Shown here piece after piece: positions 26,595-36,273 of a stretch of DNA of 64,000 nt. Under the pieces are notes generated by a model that saw nothing but the letters and a program-made list of their open reading frames with translations, was not told the DNA's origin and did not search any database. Where the stretch lies: contig NZ_CP113517.1 of assembly GCF_024360925.2 (NCBI RefSeq), positions 4,010,001 to 4,074,000 of the forward strand, in the 5' to 3' direction. Position 1 is the stretch's first letter; the number at the start of each line of letters is the position of its first letter. Made by a program: the position numbers and the translations under genes. This DNA comes from Methylomonas rapida (lineage in GTDB: Bacteria > Pseudomonadota > Gammaproteobacteria > Methylococcales > Methylomonadaceae).

Positions 26595-28884
26595 TGAATC
26601 AGACATCTCGCTCAATCAGGTCCAGGCCGAATTGGAGCGGCTGAACCGTCTGTATGCGATGTTGAGCCAGGTAAACAGAACCATCATTCGTACCGAAGCG
26701 CCACAGGAGCTATATCAGGCTGCATGCCGCATCGTGATCGAGTCGGGCGCTTTTGCCCTGGTCTGGATCGGTTTATCCACCCCTGATCGTAACGAATTGG
26801 TACCTGTCGCTGTCGCTGGCGCGACAACCCTTGCGGAACTCAAGCGCATCAGCGGCTTGAGCAGTTCGCCCGATATGTCCCCGCGCACCGGCAGCCCAGG
26901 CGCGGCCGCCATCGTCAATACCTCGCTGGATGAACAACAGTTCAGTTATTTACGCGGCATGATAGGTAGTTTGGGACTTCAAGCCGGCTGCGCATTTCCC
27001 ATTCGCCTGGACGGCAATATCATTGGCGCCTTGAATATCGCGGCGACGGAGGCGGATTTGTTTGGCGACGCCGAACTCAGTCTGCTCAATGAAGTCGCCG
27101 ACGACATATCGTTCGCGCTGGACGTGCTGAGACAAAAAGAAAAACACATGGCGATGGAATCGAAAATGCGCTACCTGACCCATTACGATGCGCAAACCGG
27201 CATGCCAAGCCGGGCCCTGTTCGAGGATCGATTAACCGAGATCTGTAAACAATCATCAATCAAAAGCGTGACGGTATTGATCGTCCACTTGCGCAGGTAT
27301 CACGACATCGCGCAGATGCTGGGCCCGGAGGTGGGGCCACTCATCGCCCGCACGATGGCAACCCGGCTGGAGTCGACATTGAACGCCATCCCTATCGCCC
27401 GCATCAATGAATCGAAGTTCGGCGCCATTTTACAGGACCCGGAAGGACTGGATGTCGTGGAGGAACTGGCTTGGCAGATTCATCGCGCACTCTCCGAAGC
27501 CATCAAGCTAGACGGCAAAGACCTGTTTCTGGACCCTTTCGTCGGTATTGCGGCATATCCACACGATGGCGCGCCATTGGAAGTGCTCAAACATGCCATG
27601 CAGGCGGCAACAATTCCCGACAGCCCGGGACATTGCCGCTTTTTTTGCGCGGACATGGATCAATCCTCCCGGCTACGCATCAATCTCGATAGCGCCTTGC
27701 GCCTTGCCCTGGAGCGCCAGGAGTTCGCGCTGCATTATCAACCGCAGGTCGATCTAGTCAGCGGTCAAATCATCGGCGCCGAGGCACTCTTGCGTTGGCA
27801 AAGCCGCGACTATGGCGCGATTTCGCCGCAAGACTTCATTCCCTTGCTCGAAGATAACGGCATGATCGCCGAAGTCGGCGAATGGGTGCTGCGAGAAGCC
27901 TGCATGACAGCCAAGCAGTGGCAACAGGCAGGTTTGCCGCCATTCCGTGTCGCGGTGAACCTATCCGCCAAGCAATTTCACGGTGACGACATTCAGACCA
28001 TGGTCAAACGCGTCCTAGACGTTACTCGGCTCGATCCCAAATGGCTGGAACTGGAACTGACAGAAAGCCTCGTGCTGCAAAATGCCGAAAACGTGATAAA
28101 CACCATGCATGAGTTGAAATCGCAAGGCATCAGTTTCGCGCTGGACGACTTCGGGACCGGTTTTTCATCCCTGAGTTATCTGCAACGCTTACCCGTCGCC
28201 CGCATCAAGATCGACCGCTCGTTCGTCACCAACATCACCTCCAATCCCAACGATGCGGCGATAGTGCGCGCGGTGGTCGGCATGGCGCACAGCCTGGGGA
28301 TTCGGGTCATCGCCGAAGGTGTGGAAACCGAAGGTCAACTCGGCTTCCTGCGCGGCGTGGCCTGCGAAGAAATTCAAGGTTATTTTTTCAGCCGGCCGTT
28401 GCCAATGGATGAATTTGCCTTGTTGCTGCGGGAAGGTCGCTCCATTCCGCCCGAGCCAGCCGGCAACCCCGAAAGAGTGTTGTTGCTGGTGGATGACGAG
28501 CCCAATATCCTGTCCGCGCTGACGCGTTCCCTGCGCCGGCGAGGTTTTCGTATCGTCAGCACCACAAGCACCCGCGAGGGTTTCGACCTGCTGGCGATGC
28601 ATCGACCGGGCGTGGTCCTCTGCGACCAGCGCATGCCGGAGTTGACCGGCACCGAATTCCTGCGCCGGGTCAAACAGCTTTATCCCGATACCGTGCGCAT
28701 GGTGCTATCGGGTTATGCCGAACTCAATTCAGTGATCAGCGCCGTCAATCAAGGCGCGATTTATAAATTTCTGACCAAGCCCTGGGAAGAAGAGGTTCTC
28801 TTTCAGAGTATCGAGGACGCTTTTCGCATTTACGAACTCAATCGCGAAAAAAACAAATTGCCGCGCATTCATCCAATAGACTGA
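26584..28884 (+). CDS. GAF-GGDEF(degenerate)-EAL-REC cyclic-di-GMP phosphodiesterase
   Basis: A 766-residue protein. After a short coiled coil, residues ~25-190 form a GAF sensor. Residues ~195-345 are a GGDEF domain whose signature has become NESKF (residues 275-279), so cyclase activity is not expected. Residues ~365-615 are an EAL domain with E400-A-L, ELTES and DDFGTGFSS-x-SYL all intact, predicting active hydrolysis of cyclic di-GMP. Residues ~634-750 form a receiver with LVDDEP and Asp681 (CDQRMP). A C-terminal receiver after EAL is an unusual order. The start at 26584 has GGGAG upstream and overlaps the preceding receiver gene. Confidence 0.9.
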   Translation: MASSESDISLNQVQAELERLNRLYAMLSQVNRTIIRTEAPQELYQAACRIVIESGAFALVWIGLSTPDRNELVPVAVAGATTLAELKRISGLSSSPDMSPRTGSPGAAAIVNTSLDEQQFSYLRGMIGSLGLQAGCAFPIRLDGNIIGALNIAATEADLFGDAELSLLNEVADDISFALDVLRQKEKHMAMESKMRYLTHYDAQTGMPSRALFEDRLTEICKQSSIKSVTVLIVHLRRYHDIAQMLGPEVGPLIARTMATRLESTLNAIPIARINESKFGAILQDPEGLDVVEELAWQIHRALSEAIKLDGKDLFLDPFVGIAAYPHDGAPLEVLKHAMQAATIPDSPGHCRFFCADMDQSSRLRINLDSALRLALERQEFALHYQPQVDLVSGQIIGAEALLRWQSRDYGAISPQDFIPLLEDNGMIAEVGEWVLREACMTAKQWQQAGLPPFRVAVNLSAKQFHGDDIQTMVKRVLDVTRLDPKWLELELTESLVLQNAENVINTMHELKSQGISFALDDFGTGFSSLSYLQRLPVARIKIDRSFVTNITSNPNDAAIVRAVVGMAHSLGIRVIAEGVETEGQLGFLRGVACEEIQGYFFSRPLPMDEFALLLREGRSIPPEPAGNPERVLLLVDDEPNILSALTRSLRRRGFRIVSTTSTREGFDLLAMHRPGVVLCDQRMPELTGTEFLRRVKQLYPDTVRMVLSGYAELNSVISAVNQGAIYKFLTKPWEEEVLFQSIEDAFRIYELNREKNKLPRIHPID

Positions 28885-29285
28885 TAGTCGTCCACATCGA
28901 GCCACGACGTCAGCAAACTGGGTTCCCCCCGCAGGAACTTGACGATCTCGCTTCTGATTTCCGCCTCGGGAATAGACCGCTCCCGCAGCAAGGCGTGCAT
29001 CCGGTCAAATGCCTGCCGTTGCCTTTGGCCTTTTTCCGAATGGTCGCGACGAGAACCGAATTCATCCATCAACGTCGAGCCGCAACGGCAATTTCTAAAC
29101 ACTTCCACGATGACGACACCATCCTCTTCGGTAGCCGCTTTCAACGAGGATCGCCCCGAAGCCATGCCTCGCGTTTCGGCGAAAAATTGTTCCGCCGTTT
29201 CATAGACAAACCCGCAGCTATGGCAAGTTTTAGGGAAGGTCGATACGAACAAGGCTTTTAACCCTTCAAAGCTCGCTTTGTCCAT
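28869..29285 (-). CDS. small cysteine-motif protein, unknown
   Basis: A 138-residue soluble protein with CHSCG near residue 21 and CRCGS near residue 68; together these four cysteines resemble a zinc-ribbon or similar metal site. The rest is acidic and helical. Its 3' end overlaps the 3' end of the convergent EAL gene by 16 nt. It is divergent from the hemerythrin-kinase gene by about 90 bp, so it may be tied to that signalling block. I recognise no named family. Confidence 0.65.
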   Translation of the reverse strand: MDKASFEGLKALFVSTFPKTCHSCGFVYETAEQFFAETRGMASGRSSLKAATEEDGVVIVEVFRNCRCGSTLMDEFGSRRDHSEKGQRQRQAFDRMHALLRERSIPEAEIRSEIVKFLRGEPSLLTSWLDVDDYQSIG

Positions 29286-29376
29286 TGCATTTCTCTTGGT
29301 ATTTCATGGCATTATTGCGCAGTATAAGGGACACTAGTAATATCGCGGCATATCTTGGATCAGCATCTCGGCACTT

Positions 29377-31182
29377 ATGAGCATTTTGAATTGGAACGAT
29401 CAACTCTCGGTTGGCATTGACAGCATCGATAACCAACATCGCAAATTGGTAGCGTTGATCAATAAGCTGGATGAAGCCGTGGCACTGGGCGAAACTCAGG
29501 ATGCCATAGCCGGCACCATCACCGAATTGGTGAATTATACGGTCTACCACTTCCAGCATGAAGAACAGCTGATGACCGAGGCCGGTTTCAAAGCGGAAAT
29601 GTTCGTCAAGCATCAGCACGAACATCAGGAATTCGTCGAAAAAATTCAAGGCATCCAGGCCGAAACGCAAAACAGTGCCCACATCATCATTTCCAAGGAA
29701 TTACTGGACTTTTTGATGAACTGGCTCTATCACCACATCCTCAAAACCGACAAACTGATGGCCCTCGGCCTTAATCACGATATCGATGCCGGTCTGCTGG
29801 AATTCGATCAACATGAACAATTCGATATTTTCCATAGCAATCTGTACTCCGCACTTCGCGAAAGCGAAGATCGTTTCAAAGAACTAGCCGACAATTTACC
29901 CGCCCTGATTTGGATCACCAACGCCAGACAGTTACCGATTTTTTGCAATAGCTTCTGGTTCAAGACCTTCGGCATTACCCCGGGCGCCGTCGATAAACAG
30001 CAATGGTTGCAACGTATTCATGAAGAGGATAGCGAAAAGGTTCTGCAAACCTATCGAAAGGCCTCGACCGAACGTACTCGCTTCAAGATCGAATATCGGT
30101 TGCGCAAGCCAGATGGCTCTCTCGTCTGGATACTGGAAACAGCGGTACCGAGAATACGCAAGAACGGTAATTTTGCCGGCCTGATGGGCTGCGGCATGGA
30201 TATCACTGCGCAAAAAGAGGCGCAAGCCGCGTTGGTCAAAATCAATCAACAACTGGAAGAGCGAGTCAACGAACGGACACGGGCGCTCACGGCAGCCAAT
30301 AAAACCCTGGAATTCGAGAAAAACCAGCAAACCCAGCTCAACCAGCAACTCAGGGAAGCCCAGACCCATTTATTACAGTCTGAAAAAATGGCCTCTATCG
30401 GACAATTGGCGGCCGGCGTCGCTCACGAAATCAACAACCCCCTCGGCTACATTTATTCCAACCTGCAAAGCTTGAAGCAATATATTCAAGATTTGATTCA
30501 GGCCGCGGAATGGGCGGAACGCTTGAGCGACCATTTGCCGGGAGATCATCCCGATCGCCATGCCTTTAACCAACTCAAACAAAGTGTGGATTTGGCTTTT
30601 CTGAAAACCGATGCGATCGATTTAGTCACCGAATCCCTGGAAGGCGCCACCCGAGCCAAAAAAATCGTACAGGATTTAAGGGACTTTTCCCGCATCGACA
30701 AACAGGAAAGAGAGTTGTTCGACTTGGAAGCCGGCATGGATGCGACGCTGAATATCGTCAATAACGAACTGAAGTACAAGGCCGAGATCGTCAAGGAATA
30801 TGCCGGCTTGAAACCTTACGAATGCGTTGGCGCCCAGCTCAATCAGGTGTTCATGAACCTGCTGGTCAACGCGGCGCATGCCATCGAGACCTTCGGCAAA
30901 ATCACCGTTCGCACCGGCTATCAGGGCGACGACTGGCTGTGGGTGGAAGTGGAAGACACCGGCAAAGGCATGAGCGAGGAAACCAAAGCCAAGATATTCG
31001 ACCCATTCTTTACCACCAAACCCGTCGGCAAAGGGACGGGACTTGGCCTGTCACTGTCCTATAACTTCGTCAAGGAGCACGAAGGTAGAATCGAAGTCGA
31101 TTCCACGCCGGGCAAGGGGAGCAAATTCCGGGTATATTTGCCGGCCACGCCTCCACGCCACACGCCTACCGCAAAATCATGA
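29377..31182 (+). CDS. bacteriohemerythrin-PAS histidine kinase
   Basis: A 601-residue hybrid sensor. Residues 1-~135 are a hemerythrin domain with all seven di-iron ligands at the expected spacing: His21, His58, Glu62, His79, His83, His120 and Asp125. Residues ~165-290 are a PAS domain, ~285-340 a coiled coil, His350 (VAHEINNP) the phosphorylated histidine, and the C-terminus an HATPase domain with [15 protein letters not shown] and GKGTGLGLS. No membrane segment is seen, so it is a cytoplasmic sensor. The hemerythrin domain predicts oxygen or redox input. A receiver gene follows by ~97 bp and is the likely partner. Confidence 0.93.
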   Translation: MSILNWNDQLSVGIDSIDNQHRKLVALINKLDEAVALGETQDAIAGTITELVNYTVYHFQHEEQLMTEAGFKAEMFVKHQHEHQEFVEKIQGIQAETQNSAHIIISKELLDFLMNWLYHHILKTDKLMALGLNHDIDAGLLEFDQHEQFDIFHSNLYSALRESEDRFKELADNLPALIWITNARQLPIFCNSFWFKTFGITPGAVDKQQWLQRIHEEDSEKVLQTYRKASTERTRFKIEYRLRKPDGSLVWILETAVPRIRKNGNFAGLMGCGMDITAQKEAQAALVKINQQLEERVNERTRALTAANKTLEFEKNQQTQLNQQLREAQTHLLQSEKMASIGQLAAGVAHEINNPLGYIYSNLQSLKQYIQDLIQAAEWAERLSDHLPGDHPDRHAFNQLKQSVDLAFLKTDAIDLVTESLEGATRAKKIVQDLRDFSRIDKQERELFDLEAGMDATLNIVNNELKYKAEIVKEYAGLKPYECVGAQLNQVFMNLLVNAAHAIETFGKITVRTGYQGDDWLWVEVEDTGKGMSEETKAKIFDPFFTTKPVGKGTGLGLSLSYNFVKEHEGRIEVDSTPGKGSKFRVYLPATPPRHTPTAKS

Positions 31183-31278
31183 ACCCGCCGACAGCAACAC
31201 CCCGGCCAATAAATGCCTTTCGCAAGGACGACGCCCACGTCGCACGCCCATGATGACTTTCACCGTAACGATCTGACC

Positions 31279-32583
31279 ATGGATGCCACTTCTAGCGCCC
31301 ATCTGCTGTTTGTCGACGATGAACCCAACGTATTGAAAGCCTTGAGGCGCTTGTTTCGCGCGCAAGAATATACCCTGCACCATGCAGAAAGCGGCGCGGA
31401 CGGCCTGGAAATCCTGCGCCACCACCCCATCGATCTGATTATTTCCGACATGCGAATGCCGCAGATGGATGGCGCCGAATTTTTGACCCAGGTGGCCGAA
31501 CAGTGGCCGAACACGATACGGATTTTATTGACCGGTTATGCCGATCTCGAATCGACCATTGCAGCGGTCAACAACGGCAAGATTTATTGCTACTGCGGCA
31601 AACCCTGGGAAGACAACGAGCTAAAGATTCTGGTCAATAACGCGCTCGAACAAAAACGCATGCGCGAGGAACGGCAACATTTGTTCGAGATCATCAATCA
31701 GCAGAATCAACAACTCAAGACCTTGAACGCCAGCCTGGAAGAGCAAGTCGACAAACGGACCCGGCAACTGCGTAAATCCTTGTCGATGATTGAGCAAACC
31801 CATGACGCCTTGAAAAAACAGTATGCCGAGTCCGTTAAAGCCTTTGCCAAAATCATTGAAATGCGGCCCGGCATCAAGAGCGGGCACGCCAAATACATTG
31901 CCGAAACTGCCAAGGAAGTAGCCCAGCGTCTGGAAATGGACCCAACGGAAATCAAAGATCTCATCTATGCCGCTTTGTTATTGCAAATCGGCAAAATGAA
32001 TTTGCCCGATAGTTTATTGACTCTGCCGTTGATGTCGATGAACCCGCAGCAAAGAAAACGTTTTCTGAATCATGCGCAGGAAGGCCACAATCTGTTGAAA
32101 GGCATAGAGCCACTTCGCAACGCCGCCAGCCTGATCGGCCACCAATACGAATATTTCGATGGTTCCGGCCATCCCGCGGGCTTGGTAGGGCAAGCCATTC
32201 CCAAAGGCGCGCGGATTCTGGCCTTGATCAGGGATTACATCAATTATCTCGATGGCTCCATCACCGGGGTCAAGATGACGACCGCGCAAGTCAAAAACTG
32301 GTTATTGTCGAAAAGAGCCATCTTATACGACCCGGAAGTGCTGGACATTTTTCTGGCCTGGCTCAACGAGCCTGAAGCCCAGGACGATAGACCGGTGATT
32401 GAAATATCCTGGACCCAAATTCAGGCAGGCATGGAGGTTGCCGAAGTCATTTGTAACGGCGTGCTGTATATGAAGGATCAGATGTTGAACGAAAAAAATG
32501 TCGAAGACATATTGAATTTACGGCAACATGGCAAGAACTTGGTCATATGGGTGCGCTTGGGTAATGAGCGGATCAAGCAATGA
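31279..32583 (+). CDS. response regulator with degenerate HD-GYP output domain
   Basis: A 434-residue protein: a receiver (residues ~8-125, FVDDEP and Asp57 in SDMRMP), a coiled coil (~135-185), then an HD-GYP-like domain (~195-350). The HD pair that binds metal is replaced by Leu235-Gln236 (ALLLQIGKM, normally LLHDIGK). The downstream HHE region reads H288-Q-Y-E and GYP reads G297-H-P. Loss of the HD ligand pair predicts no phosphodiesterase activity, so it may bind cyclic di-GMP or a partner protein instead. The start at 31279 matches other receivers but has a weak ribosome site; an ATG 66 nt upstream is in frame. It is the probable target of the hemerythrin kinase. Confidence 0.82.
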   Translation: MDATSSAHLLFVDDEPNVLKALRRLFRAQEYTLHHAESGADGLEILRHHPIDLIISDMRMPQMDGAEFLTQVAEQWPNTIRILLTGYADLESTIAAVNNGKIYCYCGKPWEDNELKILVNNALEQKRMREERQHLFEIINQQNQQLKTLNASLEEQVDKRTRQLRKSLSMIEQTHDALKKQYAESVKAFAKIIEMRPGIKSGHAKYIAETAKEVAQRLEMDPTEIKDLIYAALLLQIGKMNLPDSLLTLPLMSMNPQQRKRFLNHAQEGHNLLKGIEPLRNAASLIGHQYEYFDGSGHPAGLVGQAIPKGARILALIRDYINYLDGSITGVKMTTAQVKNWLLSKRAILYDPEVLDIFLAWLNEPEAQDDRPVIEISWTQIQAGMEVAEVICNGVLYMKDQMLNEKNVEDILNLRQHGKNLVIWVRLGNERIKQ

Positions 32584-32655
32584 AGCGGAATTCATCCATT
32601 TTCTCCAATGCTCGCCGCGATTTCGTGTTTTTTCCGTCTGCCAGCGGCGGATCGT

Positions 32656-33195
32656 TTACTCAAAGTCCTCCTCATCGAGAATGATCGAACCATCGCTGGC
32701 CCAATTGACCTTGGTGATGCCAGGCTCCTCGGCTTCCAGTGCCCTGAGTATGGCTTCCTTCTCGTCGAGTAATGCCTGTTGCGCGCGCACCTGGTCCGCC
32801 AATGCCCGATTTTCCAGCAAGATGCGTCTATGTTCCAGCCCATTTTCCACCGCGCTGATGATCTCCAGGGTATTCCAGGGCTTGTTGATGAAACGGAATA
32901 CCTCCGCTTCGTTGATAGCCTGTTGCGCGCCGTCAAGGTCGGCATAACCGGTTAAAATCATGCGAATCGCATCCGGCTGCAGGAGTTTAAAGCGGCTTAA
33001 AAATTCGACGCCATTGATACCCGGCATGCGGTAATCGGAAATCACCAAGTCAAACCGAATCTCATGCGCCAGCAACAAACCTTCCTCGCCACTGCTGGAC
33101 GTCGTCAGCCGATATTGCTTGAGCACACGCGACAAGGACTTCAGCACGTTGGGTTCATCATCGACGAGAAGGATATTAATTTCTTGTTTGTTCAT
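32656..33195 (-). CDS. response regulator receiver protein with coiled-coil tail
   Basis: A 179-residue protein. The receiver (residues 1-~125) has VDDEP, phosphoacceptor Asp54 (SDYRMPG), the LTGYAD Thr and Lys in NKPW. Residues ~130-155 are a Glu/Ala/Gln-rich coiled coil and the last ~25 are acidic. Sequence is close to the receivers in the two preceding proteins (TGYADL, KPW), so they are probably duplicates within this cluster. It has no DNA-binding or enzymatic output. It is convergent with the HD-GYP-like gene. Confidence 0.88.
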   Translation of the reverse strand: MNKQEINILLVDDEPNVLKSLSRVLKQYRLTTSSSGEEGLLLAHEIRFDLVISDYRMPGINGVEFLSRFKLLQPDAIRMILTGYADLDGAQQAINEAEVFRFINKPWNTLEIISAVENGLEHRRILLENRALADQVRAQQALLDEKEAILRALEAEEPGITKVNWASDGSIILDEEDFE

Positions 33196-33295
33196 ATTTG
33201 CTGGACAATGGGTAAACTACACCTGAAACCGAATTTTCGTACCGAATGGCGTTCGGGGAAGTTTACAGCATAGAATTGATTCTCGGGAAAAACTG

Positions 33296-34018
33296 ATGAA
33301 TGGTCCTAGATTGCATTTTCTATACAAGTTACTGTTTCCCGATGACACCTTGATCGAGTTCCCCATTGTCGTCGAGCAAAACAGTTGCAACTTTATTCCC
33401 CAGGCTACATTCGTTCCTCCCGATTGGGCCAAACTGGAGCATGCGCAGTGCAGCAACTGCCCACTGAACCCTGTGACAACTCCATTTTGTCCGGTTGCCA
33501 TCAATTTGATCCCGGTATTGAAGTTGTGCAGCGACATTCCCTCGCATAGAAATGTAAAACTAGAAGTAATTACCGCCGAACGCACCGTCAGCGGCGAAAC
33601 CTCCATGCAGCGCGCGCTGAGTTCGATTTTGGGCCTGCTGATGGCGACCAGTTCCTGCCCGCATACCGAATATTTAAAGCCAATGGCTCGCTTCCATTTA
33701 CCGCTTGCCAGCGAAGAAGAAACCGTCTATCGCACCACATCGATGTATCTATTGGCTCAATATTTCCTGCATCAAGACGGTCAGGCGTTCAAGCCGGATT
33801 TGGATCAATTGAAAGCCAATTATCAAAATCTGCAAATCGTCAATAAAGCCCTGGCCAAACGTCTGAAAGACGCCGTTGCCAACGATGCAACCGTCAACGC
33901 GGTGATTTTGCTGGATTTGCTCTCCAAAACAGTGACCTGGTCAATTGACGATGGACTGGATGAAATGAGGTATCTATTCAAGGGTTACGGCATAAAGCCT
34001 CCGGCAACCGGTGAATAG
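33296..34018 (+). CDS. conserved-looking protein with Cys cluster, unknown
   Basis: A 240-residue soluble protein. Near residues 52-65 it has C-x-x-C followed by a third Cys (CSNCPLNP ... FCPVA), perhaps a metal site. The rest is alpha/beta with a helical C-terminus. I do not recognise the family. About 100 bp separate it from the divergent receiver gene. It may be functionally tied to the signalling block, but only by position. Confidence 0.6.
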   Translation: MNGPRLHFLYKLLFPDDTLIEFPIVVEQNSCNFIPQATFVPPDWAKLEHAQCSNCPLNPVTTPFCPVAINLIPVLKLCSDIPSHRNVKLEVITAERTVSGETSMQRALSSILGLLMATSSCPHTEYLKPMARFHLPLASEEETVYRTTSMYLLAQYFLHQDGQAFKPDLDQLKANYQNLQIVNKALAKRLKDAVANDATVNAVILLDLLSKTVTWSIDDGLDEMRYLFKGYGIKPPATGE

Positions 34019-34154
34019 CGCATTCCGCGCCCTGCCCAGCCGCGATCCTCAGGTTATTTTTGCGAGCGGACTAGGCCGGCCGGCAACGAATGTGTTAATT
34101 TGCCGCCATGCCCCACGGCGCCAAGATTTCACTTCACTCTCATGGAGATCGATC

Positions 34155-34619
34155 ATGCAAGGCGATAAAAAAGTCATCGAATATTTAAACAAAGTACTGG
34201 AAAACGAACTCACCGCTATCAATCAATATTTTTTACATGCCAGGATGTTCAAAAATTGGGGCTATCAAAAACTCAATGAAAAGGAATATCACGAGTCTAT
34301 CGACGAAATGAAGCATGCCGATCGTGTAATCGAACGCATTTTGTTTTTGGAGGGACTGCCCAATTTACAAAGCTTGGGCAAACTGCTGATCGGCGAAAAT
34401 CCAAAGGAAATGCTGGAATGCGACTTGAAACTGGAAAAACAGGCCATCCCGGTACTGAGGGAAGCGATTGCTCATTGCGAAAGCATTGCCGATTATGTTT
34501 CCAGGGAATTGTTCGAACATATTCTGGAAAGCGAGGAAGAGCATATCGACTGGCTGGAAACGCAACTTGAACTGATCGAGCAGATCGGCATCCAAAATTA
34601 CCTGCAAGCGCAAATCTAA
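34155..34619 (+). CDS. bfr: bacterioferritin
   Basis: A 154-residue ferritin-like protein that stores iron as a 24-mer shell. All ferroxidase ligands are present at E. coli Bfr positions: Glu18, Glu51, His54, Glu94, Glu127 and His130. Met52, the haem ligand, is also present. It is therefore predicted to be a haem-binding, ferroxidase-active bacterioferritin. The start at 34155 gives the standard M-x-G-D-K-x-V-I N-terminus. It stands alone; no ferredoxin (bfd) gene is adjacent. Confidence 0.95.
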   Translation: MQGDKKVIEYLNKVLENELTAINQYFLHARMFKNWGYQKLNEKEYHESIDEMKHADRVIERILFLEGLPNLQSLGKLLIGENPKEMLECDLKLEKQAIPVLREAIAHCESIADYVSRELFEHILESEEEHIDWLETQLELIEQIGIQNYLQAQI

Positions 34620-34766
34620 CCGGCGAAGGCGATGGAGGCATGAACAACACCTCCATCGCATCTGGACGGACTCGGCTTCCATGGCCCAGCCTCCACCGGG
34701 CTTATCTCCGCACAGCCATAAAAAACCGCATCAGCCCCCCAACCGCGCCATTGGCCAATCTCCGCT

Positions 34767-34934
34767 TAACCTAGAAAAAGTTTTTACCCACGAAAGGCAA
34801 AAATCACGAATACCCTCAAGCATTTATCATCATAAATTGCGACACCCTATCGGTTAACGCATAAGGTTAATCACTCACTGATAATTTTCGTTTATTTCGT
34901 GCTTTTCGTGGACAACTGATATCTTTGGGTTTAA
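34767..34934 (+). repeat. MITE-like repeat, copy C
   Basis: A 168 bp element in the gap between bfr and the DUF502 gene. The left end reads TTAACCTAGAAAAAG then CCCACGAAAGGCAAAAATCACGAA; the right end reads TTTATTTCGTGCTTTTCGTG then GACAACTGATATCTTTGGGTTTAA, an imperfect inverted copy. The right 23 bp differ from copy B at only 2 positions. The remaining ~420 bp gap holds no gene. Confidence 0.78.
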
Positions 34935-35039
34935 CGAAGCATCGACGCCGGTTTTTTGATTGATTTTTCATCAAACATGCCGCACTCTTAAAGCGTGCTA
35001 ATCTTTCGCTTCCATTACAACAATAAAAAAGGAAATCGC

Positions 35040-35618
35040 ATGAAAAAATTACTCAATTACACGCTAATTGGGATTTTGGCCTTAATCCCGGTTGTCGTGA
35101 TTTTGCAGATTATCTTGTTCGTAAAAGACCGCATCACCGATCTGTTTCAGTTTGTTTATGGTTATTCGGATAACTACTTCATTACCTTTTTGCTGTTTGG
35201 CTTCAGCTTTGCGCTGATCACCTATATCGGCCACCGCGTCAGCATGGGGCGCTTTTCCATCATTGCGGCCTTTGAGAAGCTGATCGAGCGGATTCCGCTG
35301 CTGAGCACGATCTATCGCGTCACCAAAAAATTGGTGCATATGATTGCGGGACATGAGTTGAAAGAGCCGCGCGAAGTGGTCTATGTCGAATATCCCAAAG
35401 AAGGTCTCTGGGTGCCTGCTTACGTCACGAACAAAGTGGATGATCGCTATGTGTTGTTTGTGCCGACTTCGCCTAATCCGACCTCCGGTTTTGCCATCAT
35501 CGTGCACGAATCCAAAATCATTAAATCGGAAATGAGCATAGAACAAGTAACCAGTTTCATCATCAGTGTAGGCGCCGATTTCGAAAAGCTCGGCGAAGTC
35601 AAGCAACTGCCGCAATAA
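35040..35618 (+). CDS. DUF502 family inner-membrane protein
   Basis: A 192-residue protein with an N-terminal membrane helix (residues ~8-30), a second (~45-65), and the family signature around ERIPLLSTIYRVTKKL. The C-terminal half is a soluble beta-rich domain with VPTSPNPTSGF, typical of DUF502. The start at 35040 has AAAGGAAA upstream; a longer frame begins in weak context. The function is not established for bacteria. It is monocistronic, upstream of the CinA-like gene. Confidence 0.88.
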   Translation: MKKLLNYTLIGILALIPVVVILQIILFVKDRITDLFQFVYGYSDNYFITFLLFGFSFALITYIGHRVSMGRFSIIAAFEKLIERIPLLSTIYRVTKKLVHMIAGHELKEPREVVYVEYPKEGLWVPAYVTNKVDDRYVLFVPTSPNPTSGFAIIVHESKIIKSEMSIEQVTSFIISVGADFEKLGEVKQLPQ

Positions 35619-35690
35619 TCCGCCAGTTCCCAAGTTGCTCGGCTAAATGAGTATTGAAAACTGTCACGCTGATCTGTCCCGATTTTTGCA

Positions 35691-36224
35691 ATGGATAATA
35701 ACCCAATCTACTCATTGGCCGAGTCGCTTGGTGCAAAATTGCTCAAGCGGCAGTGGCAATTAACGCTCGCGGAATCTTGTACAGGTGGCGGCATTGCTCA
35801 GGCCATAACGGATGTGGCCGGCAGCTCGGCTTGGTTCGACCGGGGCTTTGTAACATACAGTAATGCGGCCAAGGTAGACATGCTGGGCTTGCCTCCCTCG
35901 ACGCTGGCTAGCTTTGGAGCGGTTAGTCAAGAAACCGCCTTGGCAATGGTTGCAGGCGCGCTGGCACACAGTGCGGCCGATCTCGCCATTGCCGTGACCG
36001 GAATTGCCGGCCCCGGTGGCGGTAGCGAGGAAAAACCCGTAGGCACCGTTTTCATCGCCTGGCAGTTGCGCGGTCACGAAGGCGCATGCGTCAGGAAGCA
36101 ATTTTCGGGTGATCGCTTGTCGGTGCGCCGGCAAGTCGTGGCTTTTTGTTTGCAGCTGACTCGCGACGTCGCCGAAGGCATTGCATTAGACCCGTTTGTC
36201 GAAAAAGGCTTTAGTCCCTCCTGA
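35691..36224 (+). CDS. pncC: CinA-domain nicotinamide-nucleotide amidohydrolase
   Basis: A 177-residue stand-alone CinA C-terminal domain. The signature AESCTGGG contains the probable catalytic Ser29; the TGIAGPGGGSEEKPVGTVFIA segment holds the conserved lysine. E. coli PncC (YgaD) deamidates nicotinamide mononucleotide to nicotinic acid mononucleotide in NAD recycling. It has the right length and lacks the N-terminal MoaB-like domain of full CinA. recA, a common neighbour of this gene in other gammaproteobacteria, is not adjacent here. Confidence 0.9.
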   Translation: MDNNPIYSLAESLGAKLLKRQWQLTLAESCTGGGIAQAITDVAGSSAWFDRGFVTYSNAAKVDMLGLPPSTLASFGAVSQETALAMVAGALAHSAADLAIAVTGIAGPGGGSEEKPVGTVFIAWQLRGHEGACVRKQFSGDRLSVRRQVVAFCLQLTRDVAEGIALDPFVEKGFSPS

Positions 36225-36273
36225 TCAATTACGTTAAAATACCGGCTTTGTTCAATTTGCGGGTGTTTGCGTC

